Assembly (NCBI RefSeq): GCF_000002995.4
Contig: NW_025062475.1
Coordinates: 10,730,187 to 10,794,186, forward strand
Reading direction: 5' to 3'
Source: Brugia malayi
Taxonomy: Eukaryota; Nematoda; Chromadorea; Rhabditida; Onchocercidae
Length of the DNA: 64,000 bases
In this document: positions 50,601 through 64,000 of the stretch, piece after piece
Layout: every line of letters starts with the position of its first letter
Numbering within the stretch: the first letter of the stretch is position 1
The notes under the pieces: generated by a model
Told to the model about the DNA's origin: nothing
Seen by the model: the letters and a program-made list of their open reading frames with translations, nothing else
The model's database searches: none
Translations under genes and position numbers: made by a program

Positions 50601-53600
50601 TGCTTGTTTATAAAATTCGAAATTTAGGAAATGACATCATTAAATGGGAGTTTTTTTTTTGAGTACTAAAATAAAAAAAATAATTTAAATTTAAAAAATA
50701 TGCTAAATGAAAAAAAATTGACAATTTAAACTTAATTAATAAGAATTTAAATTAGAAAATAAATAGTTTATACTTTTTTAATTTTTTTGCTACTATATAA
50801 CTCGTTTATCTAATATTTTATTTCTGATCGCTTTTTTCATTATGTTTTTGTTACATCAAAGACAGATTGCTCTAACCGTTTCTACCGGTTTTCTTTTACC
50901 GGATTCTTTAACCGAAAGTACGATATTATGAATTTTTGATATCATAACTATTATCATACGTTATTTCCAAAATGCATTATACTTCACGTCATCCACGTCA
51001 TTCATTTAATCTTTTTCAAGTTTGTATTTATGATAAGAAATACTGGTAAAATTAATTGCAGCATTGTTAGCAATTAAATATGAACGTCAATTACTTAACA
51101 AACTTTTTTTTTTTTGTTTACTTTTATGATATATAGGTAACATTCAGTTTCATACCTTGAAAAATATATGTTTGTCAGTGTAGTTTAAAATTTACATCTT
51201 AATAAATAAATAGTAAGATATTGTAAGTGTAAAAAAACACGTCCCACTATCTACGTCTTCTTAGTTACGTGATACGTGCGTAAGCATTCTATTCCATCTA
51301 TACATTAATTTGTTCTTTTAATATCGTTTATATTTATAAATTTTTCTTAATTTTTTTTACGCATAAGTTAATCTTTTTTTTTTTTTAATTTGGTACTTTT
51401 TAATTTAACAAGAATAAGGTATTAATTTGTATTTGTATTAATCAAATTTTTTTTTTTTTTTTTTTTTCAATAATTACAAAATTAACTTCATTGTTTTAAA
51501 TTATCAATGCTTCACTTTTTTTTTTTTTTTTTTTTTTTTTTTGTGAAATTATAATACTTACATTTAAATGAAATAGAGAATTATATAAATATTAACTAAC
51601 AAATCATATAAATCATTTTAGGTTTTTTTTTTAACTTTTTTTTTAGCTTTTTTTTTTGAAATGATTTCAAAAAAGTAAATATTTACATTTAAATGAAATA
51701 GGCGATTTTTTTTTTAAAATACTTCGATTTATTCTAAATGAAAAAAATTTTTTTTTTCTCATTAAAATTAAAAAATTATGTTTAGCTATAAGTATAGCAA
51801 TATATTTGATATGTAATTTATAGGACTTTCAATGTTGACAATTCATAATACAAGCTAACATCATTTATTAATTTCATTTAAGTGCACAATATTTCATCGA
51901 ATGAAAATAATTGTCTTAGTAAGAAGTTTTATTGATTACTACATGCCTCAACGAATTGATTTCTTTCATTGTTTATTTCAAAAAAAAAAAAAACATTTAG
52001 CTTAAACAATATTTTCACATTTTTTTCTTTTCATCATTTTAATCAAAAAGCATAATATGCTATCAATCATTAAAAAATTTGAAAAATTTTTTTTCAACTT
52101 ATTATGATTACTTCTTTGCTTCTTTTTTTTTTTTTTTTTCAATAATTACAAATAAAAAAAAAAAAATTAATAAGTGACAAGTGACAAGTGACAAGTGCAA
52201 ATAATTACGAACTGATTTTTAGAAAATCTGAAAAATAGTTTTGCGCAAATGTCATTTTAATAGATAATTTTAAACAAATTTTTTTTTCTACTGATTCTAT
52301 TTAGCTTTTTATTTATAATTACATTCAAACAAGTGAACATAAGCTATGAAAAAGAAATATTATTCTTTTTGAGCTAATTTAATCAGTCTTTTAGCTGATT
52401 GTTCGGCTATTATTTTTCTTCCAAATGCCATAGATATTATGTTTTCTGATAAGAAAAACTGATAAGATTGATGTGAAATATTATGAATACTCTCGAATTA
52501 TCTTTTTTGCATAATGATACGCATGCATCGAGGAATTTATAAAAGTTATAAAAGGTAATTAGTGAGTAATTGGAATTAAAAGTTAGTGATTAAATTTAAA
52601 AATATACTTCCACAGATTGTTCATGAAAGTTCAATTTTTGCATATGTTCATTTCAGTTGGAAAAAAAACTTTGTTTTCTTTATTAAGAAAAAAAAAATTT
52701 CATTAAGAAATTTTTAATTGAAATTTAAGTACTTTGAAATTTAAAATGTTAATGTTTAATGCAAGCATGAATTTACTTGAAATTAATTCAAGATATTCTA
52801 CTTGTCTATTGCAGAACAGGTGCATTAATTTATTTTCTCTCATTTGATAATATTGCTTCAATCAAATAACTTAATGAAATTTCTAAAAATTTTCACTTAC
52901 ATTCATTTTTAAAATTTTATTTCCTTCTCAAATATTATGCTAAAACATTGTTATTTTTTTTATTGAAGTAATATTATCAAGTAGGTAAATATATTGAATT
53001 AATTACTCTCTCAATTATAAACTCTCTCGATTAATCTTATCATTACTGATAAGACTACGATATACCGGTGTTAAAATATGCAAAAATATCATTTTTCACT
53101 TTCTTTCTCACCATTTTGCACTTCGAAATTCAATCTTTAATCAATTTTGATGAATTTTTTTTGTCCTCAGAAATACTCAGTTGGGTTTTTCTTCTTGTTT
53201 CTTTCTATTCCATCTCTCTCTCCCTCTCTCTCTCTCTCTCTCCCTTTCTCTTTGTAAATATATATATATATATAAGCTTCATTTCATTTTATAAGTTTTT
53301 CAAATAGCGTTTAATAAATCAAACTTTTTTAAATACATTTTTCAGAATTTATATTGCAATTATCAAATTTAAGCATCAATTCAGCATTTGTTCATCATCT
53401 TTTTGTCATTTTTTAAAATTTAAAAGTAATGAAATTGAATTTAAAAAAATTGGCTTAAAAATATGAATTCAAGTATAGGAATACTTGAAATGCCTTGAAG
53501 ATTTCTAAAAGATTCATTTACAAAAGAATTTTTTGGACGTTATCAATTATTCTAGAAATCATCGTTTCATTCAAATCCGATAAACACAGGGAAATGATTC

Positions 53601-56474
53601 TATTGAAGAGAGTAAAAAAGAAGTAAAGTAAATGAAGATATGCTTTAGTGATTAATGATAAGTTTTTAATCATTTTTAAAGTAAAGATAAGTGTGGTATG
53701 GTGATAACAACGTAATCAATGATAGCATAAATGATAGTGTCAACATAAATTGTAGTAAGCTGATAATGTGTTAGTGATGAGATATGATAATAATTATAGT
53801 TTTAGCATTATTATCAAAAATGCTTTGTTGATATTAATACAAATAACTGGTGGATAATTTTTTTTTATCAATTGGTTAAGTAGCATAATTGTTTTCAAAA
53901 AAACATTTTCAAAGAAATTAATTGTTAACCGAATGTTTATTCACAAGTAATTAATAAGCTAAAATTAATTACTTAATTAGTTAATTAATTAATACTGTTA
54001 ATTTATGCAAAGAAATTGCAAGAGAAGCAATAATTCTTATATCATTCCAAAACAAATAAATAAATAAATTCATCCTTAAAAATTATGAAATGAGAAATTT
54101 TCTCATAAAAAAATTATACTTTTTGAGATGAATGAAATGAATTTTCACATGAAAATCTCTTTTCACCAACTTTTTAGCTATTATTTTATTCCTAAATCAT
54201 TTCATTTGAACAATTTCGACATAAAAATAAAAAAGGAGAGAATGCTATTATATTCAATGAATGTATTATGCATTTGCACTTTTCAGTCTATCTTACACAA
54301 TAAAAAATATTTTGGAAATTTTTGTTTAAATAAATAAAATCTTTTGAAATATAAACTTATTTACTTCAATACTTATAATTATCATTTAAATTAATTAGTA
54401 ATTAAAAATTACTTACTTATTATGCTGAATATAATTTCTCTTATAGAGGAATAAAATGAAAAAGTTGATTTTCTTTCAAATTAATTAATTATTTAAAATT
54501 GTTTAAATTATTAAATTATTCAATTTGCTATACGATTTGTTTATGAAGAATGGAAAAAAAAAAAAAAAAAGGAAAGGGAAAAGGAAAAGGAGAGGATTAC
54601 AGTCATTATTTGAAATTTTATTTATCAGTTTCACTTTCTCTCTCTCTTTTATTTATATTGTTTATATTCAAAACGAGAAAGAGGGAGAGAGAGAGAGAGA
54701 AAGAATATAAAAAGTGTTAAATTAAGAAAAATTGGATAGGATAGGATAAAATAGAATAAAGGGAAATTCTCTGAAAAAAGAAAAAGATATGAAAAGAGGG
54801 AATTAATGAAGGGAATACTAATTCCTTTATCAAACTTTCCTGTTATTCAACTCAATTGCACTTGTAGTAATACTCAAACAATAAAAGAAATTATTGAAAG
54901 AAATAGTACTTGAGCAATGGAAAAGAATTACTTTACTTAAAGAATAGTATTTAAATAATAATAATGGATTTATTGAAAGGTAATAATTAAAAATCTAAAA
55001 TGCTTATTCACATTATAAGTTAATGAGAAGAAAATTTAGTAAGATTTAAGTATCTTTGAGAATGATATTTGAGGAAGTAATTTCATTAAAAGATTAATTT
55101 TGTAACAGGATATGTTTAATTTTATACTTTTTAGCTAATTATTTGCTAATTTCTCATTTATCATTTTCTTTTCAATATTTCTATTAGATTATTCTAATTT
55201 AAAACTTACGATATGTTTTTTTTTTTTTTTTTTTTCATCAAGTTTAATTATTTGGTAAAGGTTAAAATTGTAATGATAGTAATTAAGATAATAAACTGAT
55301 AGTTAAATTTATAAACCATTTATTGATTCTAATATCATTTTTTTTTTTTTAAACTATAATTTTTGAGGTCTAAAATTTATAGTGACATTTTTTATGGGCA
55401 ATAAAACTGACCAATTCATTTTTACTATTTGAGCACTCAACTTTTTCTGTTTTCTCATTAAAAATTGAATTCATATATTGTGCACAGAAATCAATAACAG
55501 TTTATATGCGCCAATTTTTAAGTATTCGTTGTGCAAAAATTTCTCTTTCATCAATAATATTTTTTTTTTAAAAAAATTTATTGGTTAATTATAATTAATT
55601 AATTATATTATACGCATTATTATTTTATTTTTTAAAATATATCTTTGTGCTTACGCAATGTAATTAACTTTAATGTAATTTAAGTATCATAGAATTTATT
55701 ATTACTGTTATCTAATGTAATAATAGACTACGTAAGTTGATAAATTACATTGAATAATTTAAATGATTGCATTACTTTTACTTTCTATATTGAAAATTGA
55801 AAAAAAAAATGATAATAAATAAAATGAATGAAATGATGCGTAACATTTGAATTTATCAAACAATTTCATTCACTCAAAATTATTGTAAATATTTTAGTTT
55901 AAATGAAATGAATAAATTAAGTTTTAATAATAATTTAACAGAATAGCATTTGATCTATTAGCTAAATATATACATTTTTAATTTAAAATATTATCGTAAA
56001 CAACAAATTTCGTAGGCAAATCATTTGTTCAAATGTTACAATATGCAAAATTATTAAACAAAAAGAAAGAAAAAAAAATTTTTTTTTTTTTTTTTTTTTA
56101 AACTTAACGCATTTATCGTTGATCTGAACACTACTTAGTCTATATGACATACGGCGTATTTTTTTAATAAAAACTTTCAAAAAAATATACTTCCCTCTGT
56201 CGTTTATTTTATTACTAGCATCAATAAATCAATTAGTTTTTTTAATGCATATATTGAAATTTGTTAAATTCTAATAATCATTTTGTTTTTTTCTTCTTTA
56301 AATTTTAACTAAATGAATGTTCATTTTATAACTTTGCTTTTTCCAATAAGCAATTGTTAATTGTATCGCTTCATCAACCATTGATAGCATGTAGTTTAAG
56401 TGCGCATTTCTTTAGCATATCCATGAGGAAACGCTAATGAGCTCTATATCTATCATACATTTATATATTATTTA

Positions 56475-56505
<31 letters not shown>

Positions 56506-56750
56506 GAAGTATTCAACATTTTTTTTCAAAATTTATGACACAAATATTTGCTTTATAAAGTAAAAGTGCGCACTTGTCCACTTCTACACATTTTTCTTTT
56601 TCATTTTTTGTTTCAATTTATCAGCCACAATAATACTTTCTATTGTTTTCGTATTTTTTACATCGAAAAATTGGACATTTGTCTAAAGCTATTTGCACAT
56701 TATCACCATAAATAATTTTTCTTTTGAAAATATCTTATAAACCAAAAAGG

Positions 56751-56783
<33 letters not shown>

Positions 56784-59700
56784 AATAATTAAATTATCTC
56801 ATTTTGGTCTATCTAACATCGTTTATTCGCTTAATCTTGTTGTAATTTTTTTTAGTCATCGTTCTAAAAGAAACAAATTTCTATCGCTTTTTGTTAATAA
56901 TTTTTTATTTATCAATGCTATTAACATTATTATCATATTATCATCATTATCCATTGCTATTACTATTATCACTGATATTCATCACTAATATACTTATCAT
57001 ATCAATGATATTAAAACATAATATGAATAATTATGCTTCTTCAAATCCAACTAAAATTTATTTATATTCCAGACTTCTAATTGATTTCCAGATGAGCAAA
57101 AAGCAAAAGATTAGTAAAAAAGGCAAAAAAAGCAAAAAAAAAAAAAAAAATTCTAGCGGAATTTTATGAAAATTTTATATTAATTACTAAATTATCTTTT
57201 ATTTTTAAACCGACAAAAAACAATGAGAATCTTTCATTTTAGTAAATATCAGCTAGCTAAAGAGCTAATCTATAATCTCTGAACACCTTGTTTTTTTTTT
57301 TTTGGTTTTAGTTTTACTATGAAATACTATTCGAGTAAGTATTAATTTTATATTTCAAATCAAAAAAAAAAAAGAAGAAATATTTTGACATACCATTTGT
57401 GAGTGTATATTATAAGTACTTATCATTGAGTATGCATAATTCAATCATTTAATAGTTCCAGAAATTTGAGTTATTTCTTTTAAAACTAAACGAAAAAAAA
57501 AAACTTTCATAAAAAATTTTTTCTTTGTTACTTTGATTTCATAAAAATTTGATGATTCCTTTTAAAGTTATGGAATTTTGGAAAAAAAAAAAATCAGTTC
57601 ATATGTCTCTTTTATTCTTCTAAATAATGCAAAAAAAAAAGAGAGAAAAGAAATTTTTGTTCGATTCAATATAAGAAAAAGAAAAATAAAAAATTCAGTA
57701 ACTTAAATATTTTATATTTTTTTTAACATTTCAGTTAAAAAAAAAATATAAATTCATGTGGAAAAATATATGTCAAAAGAATAGACGGAACAGAATGAAA
57801 AAAAAAAGTTAAAATCTTTGTAGTTTAATTTTCTTTTTTTCCTTTCTTTCTTCATTTTCACTTCTTTATTTACACACAGTTTTAATTTGATACAATCTTC
57901 AAACTTTTTTATCAAACGAGTAAAATTTTATTTTTCACTCACTCATAATTTATCAAAAATATTAAATTGAAATGTAATTTATTCTCACAACAAAATGAAA
58001 TAAATTTATTTCTAATTTTATTCTTTTCATTTTTTTATTTTTTTAAATCTCAAATAAAGATGCAATAAATTGTTTGCTATTGAACCATAAAGAGAGAAAA
58101 AAAAAAGAAAAGAAAACCAATTATTTCATGCATCACTAACTTTCTACATATGAAGCGTTAAAAAGTATTTTTTATTTTTTGTTTTTTTTGTTTTTTAACT
58201 TTTTTTTTAAAAAAAAAGAAGAAAGAAATATACTGTATAATAGAGATAGACTATCATTTTAATTTATTTTTAAAATAAAAAAAATGAAAACAAAACAAAA
58301 GCTAAATTTATTTTATTATATTAAATAAAATAATAAAAAATAGGAATATTCGATTTATAATTTATAAATTCAGTAAGAATATATTTCTGTATGAATTATG
58401 CATATTAAAAAAAAGTAAATTTGATTTATTTTACACTTTTTTTTTGCTTCAAAATTAATTTAAATTTTATTATATAATAAAATGCGTCATTTTATTTAAG
58501 CAAAAATTTAATTTCTTATAAAATTTATTTTCTATAAAATATGCACATTATTTCTTTTTTTTTTCTTTTCTAATAAAAAGGAAATAAAAATAAATTTTTA
58601 TTTTATTTTATGTAGTAATCATTGAGGTTATTGTTTCCTGATGGAGTATTATTATATTGGATATATCTGATTTAAATTATATTAAATGTTGAGATATACT
58701 AATTAAACTTTCTAATAGACTTTTCTAATTCCTTCTTTTATAATTTTCTTTCCATTTCTGTCATCGTGCGGAAGTAAAATATTTCATTTCTTTTTTAAAA
58801 AAGAAAATTCAATTATCTTTGCTAAAATTTTCTAGAATTAAATTTGAAAATATGTTTATGAATTATTTCTCAATTACTAGTTAAAGTTCGATTAATATGA
58901 TTGAAATTTTGTTATTTAAAAATTTGTCACAAATAGTCAAAATCAATTCATGATATTTTTGTGCTGCACAAACTTTTACCCTTTTTTATTTTTTTGAAAA
59001 CTTTTAAAATTTTGTAAAATAAAAATTTTAATTCGTGAGGAATAAAATTTAATTTAAATTTAATCACTTCCAGAATTCTACATTTACAACGATTAAATAT
59101 GAAAAATTTGCAATACTTACAAGAAAAAAATCTTTCACATTCATTATAGTTTAAGAAAAAAATAAAATAAAATTTTTTTTGAAATTTCTTTAAAACATCA
59201 AATTTTATTATTCACATAAAATTATAACACTTTTCAGTTTTTAATTTTCATTATTTTTGTTACAACATTGAAAAATGGTAATTAAGAGAATTATTTGCAT
59301 AATAAAGTCATATTTGCTTGCTAAATATAACTGAATTAGCACAAATTACTACTTAAAAATGGTTTTTTTTTTACAGAATTCAAGTCGAAGATCAGATGAC
59401 GGATCACTAAGGTAAATTAAATTATTTCAATTAATGAAATAATATTCAATTTCTAAAATGAGAATGATTCATTAGCTATTAGCATATTTGAAAAGGATTA
59501 AAGTATATTTTTCGAGAAGTAAACAAACTAAAATGACTATTATTTACTAACAGATAATTTTAAATTCAATTCAGGTACAATATTTTACATAATAGCAATT
59601 AAAATTTTGAAATGATCCATTTATGCTTTTAGACGACACATCTCTATGTCGTTCGATTCAAGCTACCTGTCAACTAATTCCATCCAAACATTCTCGCATG

Positions 59701-62569
59701 CTTCATTGACAAAACCTCGATCGGTGACAGCATTGCAGAAGACTGTACAAAAAATGAATTCAATCAAATCAGATATATTTTATGATCAAAAAGTTTGTTT
59801 TATATTCTGTTCCATTCTATAATAATTAATGTAAATAATAAATGGCATTCAAATGATATAATAATTTATTCCCATATGGATGGTAAAATTTTTAATCTAA
59901 TAATTATTTTTAATCTAATAATATTTTATTGCAGAAAAGTAAGGATCATTCGATAGCAACAGGAAATTCATCATTTCAATGTAAAACAAACATTCAGAAT
60001 AACAAGAAAGTAAATTTTTTCTCGTTTTTTTTTTTTTTCATTCTAATATTAAAATATTCTTTTTGGTATAAATAATATGAAATAATGAAAATAAAGCAAA
60101 ATCTAACTTTTAAAAATTTTGACTGAAATAGACATAACAAACTAAAGTAGTCACTGACAAAAAAAAAAAACAAACAAACAAACAAACAAAAAAATTCATT
60201 TGGAAATGAAACTTTTAATCCAAAAAAAAAAAAAAAAAAAAAACAAAGAAAGAGAAGATTTCAATTTTAAACAGAAGATTAAATAAAAATGTAAATTTTA
60301 TTTAAAAATCTTGAAATTTGCTTACTAAATTCAAATATCACAACTAAAAGCTAGTTAAATACAATAACTATTAGTTAAATATGTCCTTGATTTTTTCATT
60401 AATTTTATATGTAATCAATGATAAACTTATAAAATGAAATCGAAATAAAATTTGTGAATTTAATGTTAATAATGATGCTAAATTTAACAATTTATCAGTA
60501 TTTCAATTGATTTTTTTTCCTCAAAAAATACTAAATTTTTGTTTTGGCTATTGAATCCTCAGTTCTAACAATAATAAGTTTTACTGTTTTAAAATTTACA
60601 TTTCTAAGCAGATCATTCGAAGGCCACATTCAACTGATATTTTTAAATCACCACAAGCAGCAGCCAGTAGTAGTAGTAGCAAAAAAAGTGACCGTTCCAC
60701 ACCAACAATGCGACGTCCTTCAATTGCTTCAACAACTAAGTCACCGTCATTATCATCAAATTCACAGGTAAATTTTAAAATTATAATTGATAACTTCTAA
60801 ATTACTTTTACAGCGTATACTTCACAGTTAAAATATTTTTATAAAGCATTAAATATCTCAATTTATAAGTGTCAATTTAATTGTTCTGTTAAGAGTAAGT
60901 ATTTAGTTCAGAAGTGAACTGTAGTATTCCAATTGTGGTGAACGATTTAAGTTTAAAATGAGACAAAAGGATTAACTAACTAAAAATGAATAGAGAGAGT
61001 GTTTAATTATTTTGATAGTATTTCCAAGAAATTTCCAATAGATTGAAATTAGCAATTCATAATATCCAATATTTGAAATTCTCAAACTTTTAAATTGCAT
61101 TTCAAATTAAATTTCATATTTAATACAAATTAAAATTCAATTTTGATAATTAAATTTATTGTATATTTATAATTCAGTTTAATGAATATATTACTTTCGT
61201 TTTTTCTTTTTTATTTTTCTTCCAGTCAATCATATTATTTTGTATGGAAAATGCACGATCAGATATAGCATTAAGAATTGTTCAACGAATGGCGCACAAA
61301 CGTGATGATTTTGCGCAATTTTATGGAAATTTAAGCAATGAGCAATCAACTGAATTAGTTATGGCATTAAAAAAATTTCTTACTGATGTGGTACAAAATA
61401 TAACAAATTCAGAAAAGGTAACATCAATTTTTAGATAATATTGCATTAATTTCTAAATAATATTAAATCAATTTCTATTCCTAGTCAGACATAAAAATTT
61501 GAAAATTAGAAAAAAATAGATAAAATAAATATTTTTCATATGAAAAATTTTTGAAAAAGATTTTCCAGAATAGTTTTAATATATTAAGTAAATTCTTTAT
61601 GCATTAATATCACATTTCAAACATTTCATTAATTTACATTTCAGATTAGACAAATATCGAGTAAATATGGTATTGAGCAAGCTCATAAACGTAGTTGGGG
61701 CTTTAAAGCAGATTTCTTTTCTGTTTTAGCTGATGCGCTTACAACCGAATGTGTTTTTCTGGATGGTGCTGCTCATCAGGTAGATTTTTCCGGATGTTGC
61801 TACTCATTCAGGTAGAAAAATATATTTACAAACAATCTTTAAATCAATCGTTATAATAATATTAGTGCGTTTATGATATAAGCTATAATTTTTAAAATTT
61901 TAAACGAAACAAATTTGTATTCTAATAATCATATTTTCTTAGCCTACCGAAACAATTGAAGCTTGGGCTACGTTAGTTGAATTAATGTTTACAAACGTAC
62001 GTGACGGCTATTATATGGAGGTTTGTGTTAAATTTTTTTTAAAATTTCAATTGAAATATATTGATTAATTGATAATAAAAATTTTCTGCAATGTTTTTTG
62101 ATGAGAAAAAAAAAAAAAAAAAGAACACTTAGCAGAATGACAGAATAACTTTTTTTTTTTTTGGTATCTATTGCATATTTGTGAAGTTATTTATCAAAAT
62201 TTTATTTCATTACAAAAAATAACAATGAAAAAAACTTTTTAATTTATTATAAAAATAATTTATAGCAATGAAAAAAAAAGAATCAAATGTTATAGATTCA
62301 ATGAGTGAAATATTGTTAAATGTGACATTTTAAATTATTCATTGTGTTATTCATTCCAATTCAATGCTATTTTATTCTATTAGAAATTGCTACATAAATT
62401 ATTTAAAATATCAAATGCTTTTTTTTTTTTTCTTCAGACTCGACAACTACGGCGCAACTGGCACAATTTTCGTAGTCAATCAAATTTAAGCAGTCAATCA
62501 GATCAAAGTCTCGACAGCGACCCATCCCATTCCCTACCATCACTAAATCATATGTTCACCACAGTTTAA
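47673..62569 (+). CDS. Extended nematode globin with long Ser-rich N-terminal region
   Basis: Ten exons: 47673-47973, 50309-50373, 59377-59411, 59633-59792, 59935-60009, 60612-60767, 61226-61417, 61645-61779, 61943-62020, 62438-62569; 442 residues. The globin domain spans about 270-405: a helical start with DFAQFYGNLS, then IEQAHKRSWGFKADFFSVLADAL, which has the spacing of the globin F helix with proximal His at 342, and IEAWATLVELMFTNVRDGYY as the H helix. The distal position, counted back ~31 residues, falls in LVMALKKF, so it is probably not His. The first ~265 residues are polar, Ser/Arg-rich and probably disordered, with an (AGT)n-coded Ser run; the C-terminal tail is also Ser-rich. Many C. 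elegans neuronal globins have such extensions and sensory or redox rather than oxygen-storage roles. The first ATG after an in-frame stop at 47640 was taken. Extra exons inside the 2.3 and 9.0 kb introns cannot be excluded. Confidence 0.78.
48493..48688. repeat. Long imperfect inverted repeat in globin intron 1
   Basis: The arm at 48493-48549 begins TTTTAGCTTTAAACTTATTT and the arm at 48634-48688 is its reverse complement with few mismatches (for example GCCTGTC against GTGTGTC, and one indel in an A/T run). About 84 nt separate the arms. Weaker pairing continues outward past an indel. The form fits a MITE-like element or a stable intronic hairpin. Confidence 0.8.
48979..49038. repeat. (ATT)n microsatellite in globin intron 1
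   Basis: About 60 bp of ATT/TTA units with a few interruptions. Confidence 0.85.
51516..51542. repeat. Poly-T run, 27 nt
   Basis: An uninterrupted homopolymer in the large globin intron, one of several nearby. Confidence 0.9.
52174..52197. repeat. (GTGACAA)3 short tandem repeat
   Basis: Three exact heptamer copies plus a partial fourth, just after an A-rich stretch. Confidence 0.85.
53213..53250. repeat. (CT)n microsatellite
   Basis: A CT tract with CCC interruptions in the large globin intron, followed by a short (TA)n near 53260. Confidence 0.85.
54678..54701. repeat. (GA)n microsatellite
   Basis: GAGAGA units in the large globin intron; a complementary CT patch lies 40 bp upstream at about 54638-54650. 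Confidence 0.8.
56481..56505. repeat. (TA)n microsatellite
   Basis: About 12 TA units in the large globin intron. Confidence 0.9.
56751..56782. repeat. Poly-A run, 32 nt
   Basis: The longest homopolymer in the window. No coding sequence or target-site duplication marks it as a retroposed tail. Confidence 0.9.
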
Positions 62570-64000
62570 AAATTTTCAATTTTATTCATCAATCATATAA
62601 TTCCTTTCTCATCTACCGAAAATAAAAGTATGAAGGGAAATAATGATTACAGCAATTACAATCAATTTTATCAATTCATTTATTTATCTGCTAGTTCTAA
62701 TATACTTTCACCCATCCAATTTCTGTTTATTATTTTATTTGCAAAAACTAATAACGCTTAAGTTTTTATAGTGCAATAAGAAAATAATTTATGAAATTAT
62801 CACAAAATAAAAAGCAAAATAAAATTTTTTTATTTTATAATAATACTTTAAATTTTATTATATTGAGTTTTATCTATTTACTCTAAGATTCAGTGTTGTA
62901 CACTTAAGTGACAAAACAACCAATTATAGCTCATTGAATTTATTGATTTTACTATGGCAAAACATATCTTCTTCTTATAAAAATGAGTGTAGTGCAATAA
63001 CATAATACTTCTTGAAATTGACTTTGTCACATTAGATTGCAATCGTTGCTATATACGGGTTCAAAGGTTGCAAGGTATGAAAAACTTTTTTTTTAAAAAA
63101 AAAATTTAGAAAAATCCGAGAAGTCATATCACATATTCCTTAGTTGAACTTATTTGTTTAAAAGCTGAAAGCATCAAATATGTCTTGATATCAGTGAAAA
63201 GATCTAAATCATTAAATTAAATTCAAATTAAATTTTTGGAAAGGAATTTTCGACTATCATGTTCATTTCACTATTCCTTGTCTCATTTGTGCATTGTCAT
63301 TTTTGTATTGAATAAATTATAGCATTTTATCATTTAATTTAAAAATGTAATCTAATAAAACTTCAGAATCTGTGCCAGGAAAATAAAACTTTTTATTTAG
63401 TATTACGGATTCATGATGGAACATCACGATTAATTCTCACTTAAAATTTAATGCAGTGAAATAGTATATGATTTTCCTGAAGATTTCAGTGTTATTACTT
63501 TATTACGGAAGTGCGGATTCACAAGCTTTATTTGTGACATATAAATTTAGTTAAAAAAAAAAAAAAATGAAAACAACAACTTTACACACAAACATTATGG
63601 AGTATATAAAGGGTTGTTAAAACGAGCGAACAAACATATTTACTTTATAACTTGAAACTTTAACTTAAAGCATTTGGTATTTTTTTATAGCCTGAGTAAT
63701 ATTTTCTTCCACTTCAAATCAATACAAAAATCGTAGTTTCTGATTGTCTGTCAATTCTAGCTTCAGTACAACCAATAACAGACTGATGAATAACAGATAA
63801 AGTTACGACAATAACAGCCAAAGCTAGTATAAGCTATAACTGTATGAAGTATCATCAATCAAAACTTATATTCAAGAGAAAATTTTTCTGAAAAATTATA
63901 TTTTTCTTATGTCAGAAAATATGCAAAACAAGTTCATCTGTTTTCTTTTATCCTACATCACTATAAATTTCAAACACAAAATGTTAAATAGAATTACTTC
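62570..64000. other. Flank downstream of the globin gene
   Basis: No gene is recognised. AATAAA at 62621-62626 is about 50 nt after the globin stop and is a plausible poly(A) signal; another AATAAA lies near 63384. Confidence 0.5.

Larger units (their letters stand above)
50374..59376. other. 9.0 kb intron of the globin gene
   Basis: This spans exons 2 to 3. It is extremely AT-rich with many T and A runs, including 27 T at 51516-51542 and 32 A at 56751-56782. The longest open frames here (53068-53307, 54128-54337, 56891-57169) are low-complexity and carry no motif. I see no nested gene. Confidence 0.55.

Noticed and set aside
56751..56782. The 32-A run as the tail of a retroposed element.
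   Set aside because: No element body or target-site duplication flanks it, and similar homopolymers are common in this intron.

Overview
The window is nuclear DNA of a nematode. It is very AT-rich, genes are split by many short introns with TTTTCAG/TTTTAG-type acceptors, and several start codons sit a few bases after a good 3' splice site, as expected for spliced-leader trans-splicing. A nematode-type transthyretin-like secreted protein, a small astacin and a neuronal-type globin point the same way. Composition and intron style suit a filarial/spirurid worm, but I cannot name the species. I see no bacterial, viral or mobile-element genes and no convincing rRNA, tRNA or CRISPR.

The left ~39 kb is gene-dense. 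In order: a HAD phosphatase like pseudouridine-5'-phosphatase (-), Rab escort protein (-), a USP30-like mitochondrial deubiquitinase (-), histone H3.3 (-), the retromer subunit VPS29 (+), an astacin metalloprotease (-), a transthyretin-like protein (-), the NEDD8-conjugating enzyme UBE2F (-), an 83-residue orphan (+), a tectonic-like ciliary protein (-), a MITD1-like ESCRT partner (+) and the proteasome activator PA28-gamma (+). I rebuilt each by joining exons in phase. Every model sums to a multiple of three, starts with ATG, ends in a stop and has close to the usual family length, except the tectonic-like protein, which is short for its family.

The right ~24 kb is gene-poor: 8.2 kb with no gene I can see, then one globin-family gene of ten exons (47673-62569) with a 9 kb intron full of homopolymers and microsatellites. 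About 1.4 kb of flank follows.

The genes are housekeeping and do not form a pathway, although three act around ubiquitin/proteasome (USP30, UBE2F, PA28-gamma) and three around membrane traffic (REP, VPS29, MITD1). H3.3/VPS29, UBE2F/orphan and tectonic/MITD1 are divergent pairs; USP30-REP and MITD1-PA28-gamma are same-strand neighbours. The unusual points are splice-site oddities (GC-AG introns, an apparent GT-CG intron, a VPS29 first exon whose coding part is only ATG), an extended Ser-rich globin, a strong inverted repeat in the globin intron, a G-rich tract upstream of REP and a GC-rich CRE/E-box region upstream of H3.3.
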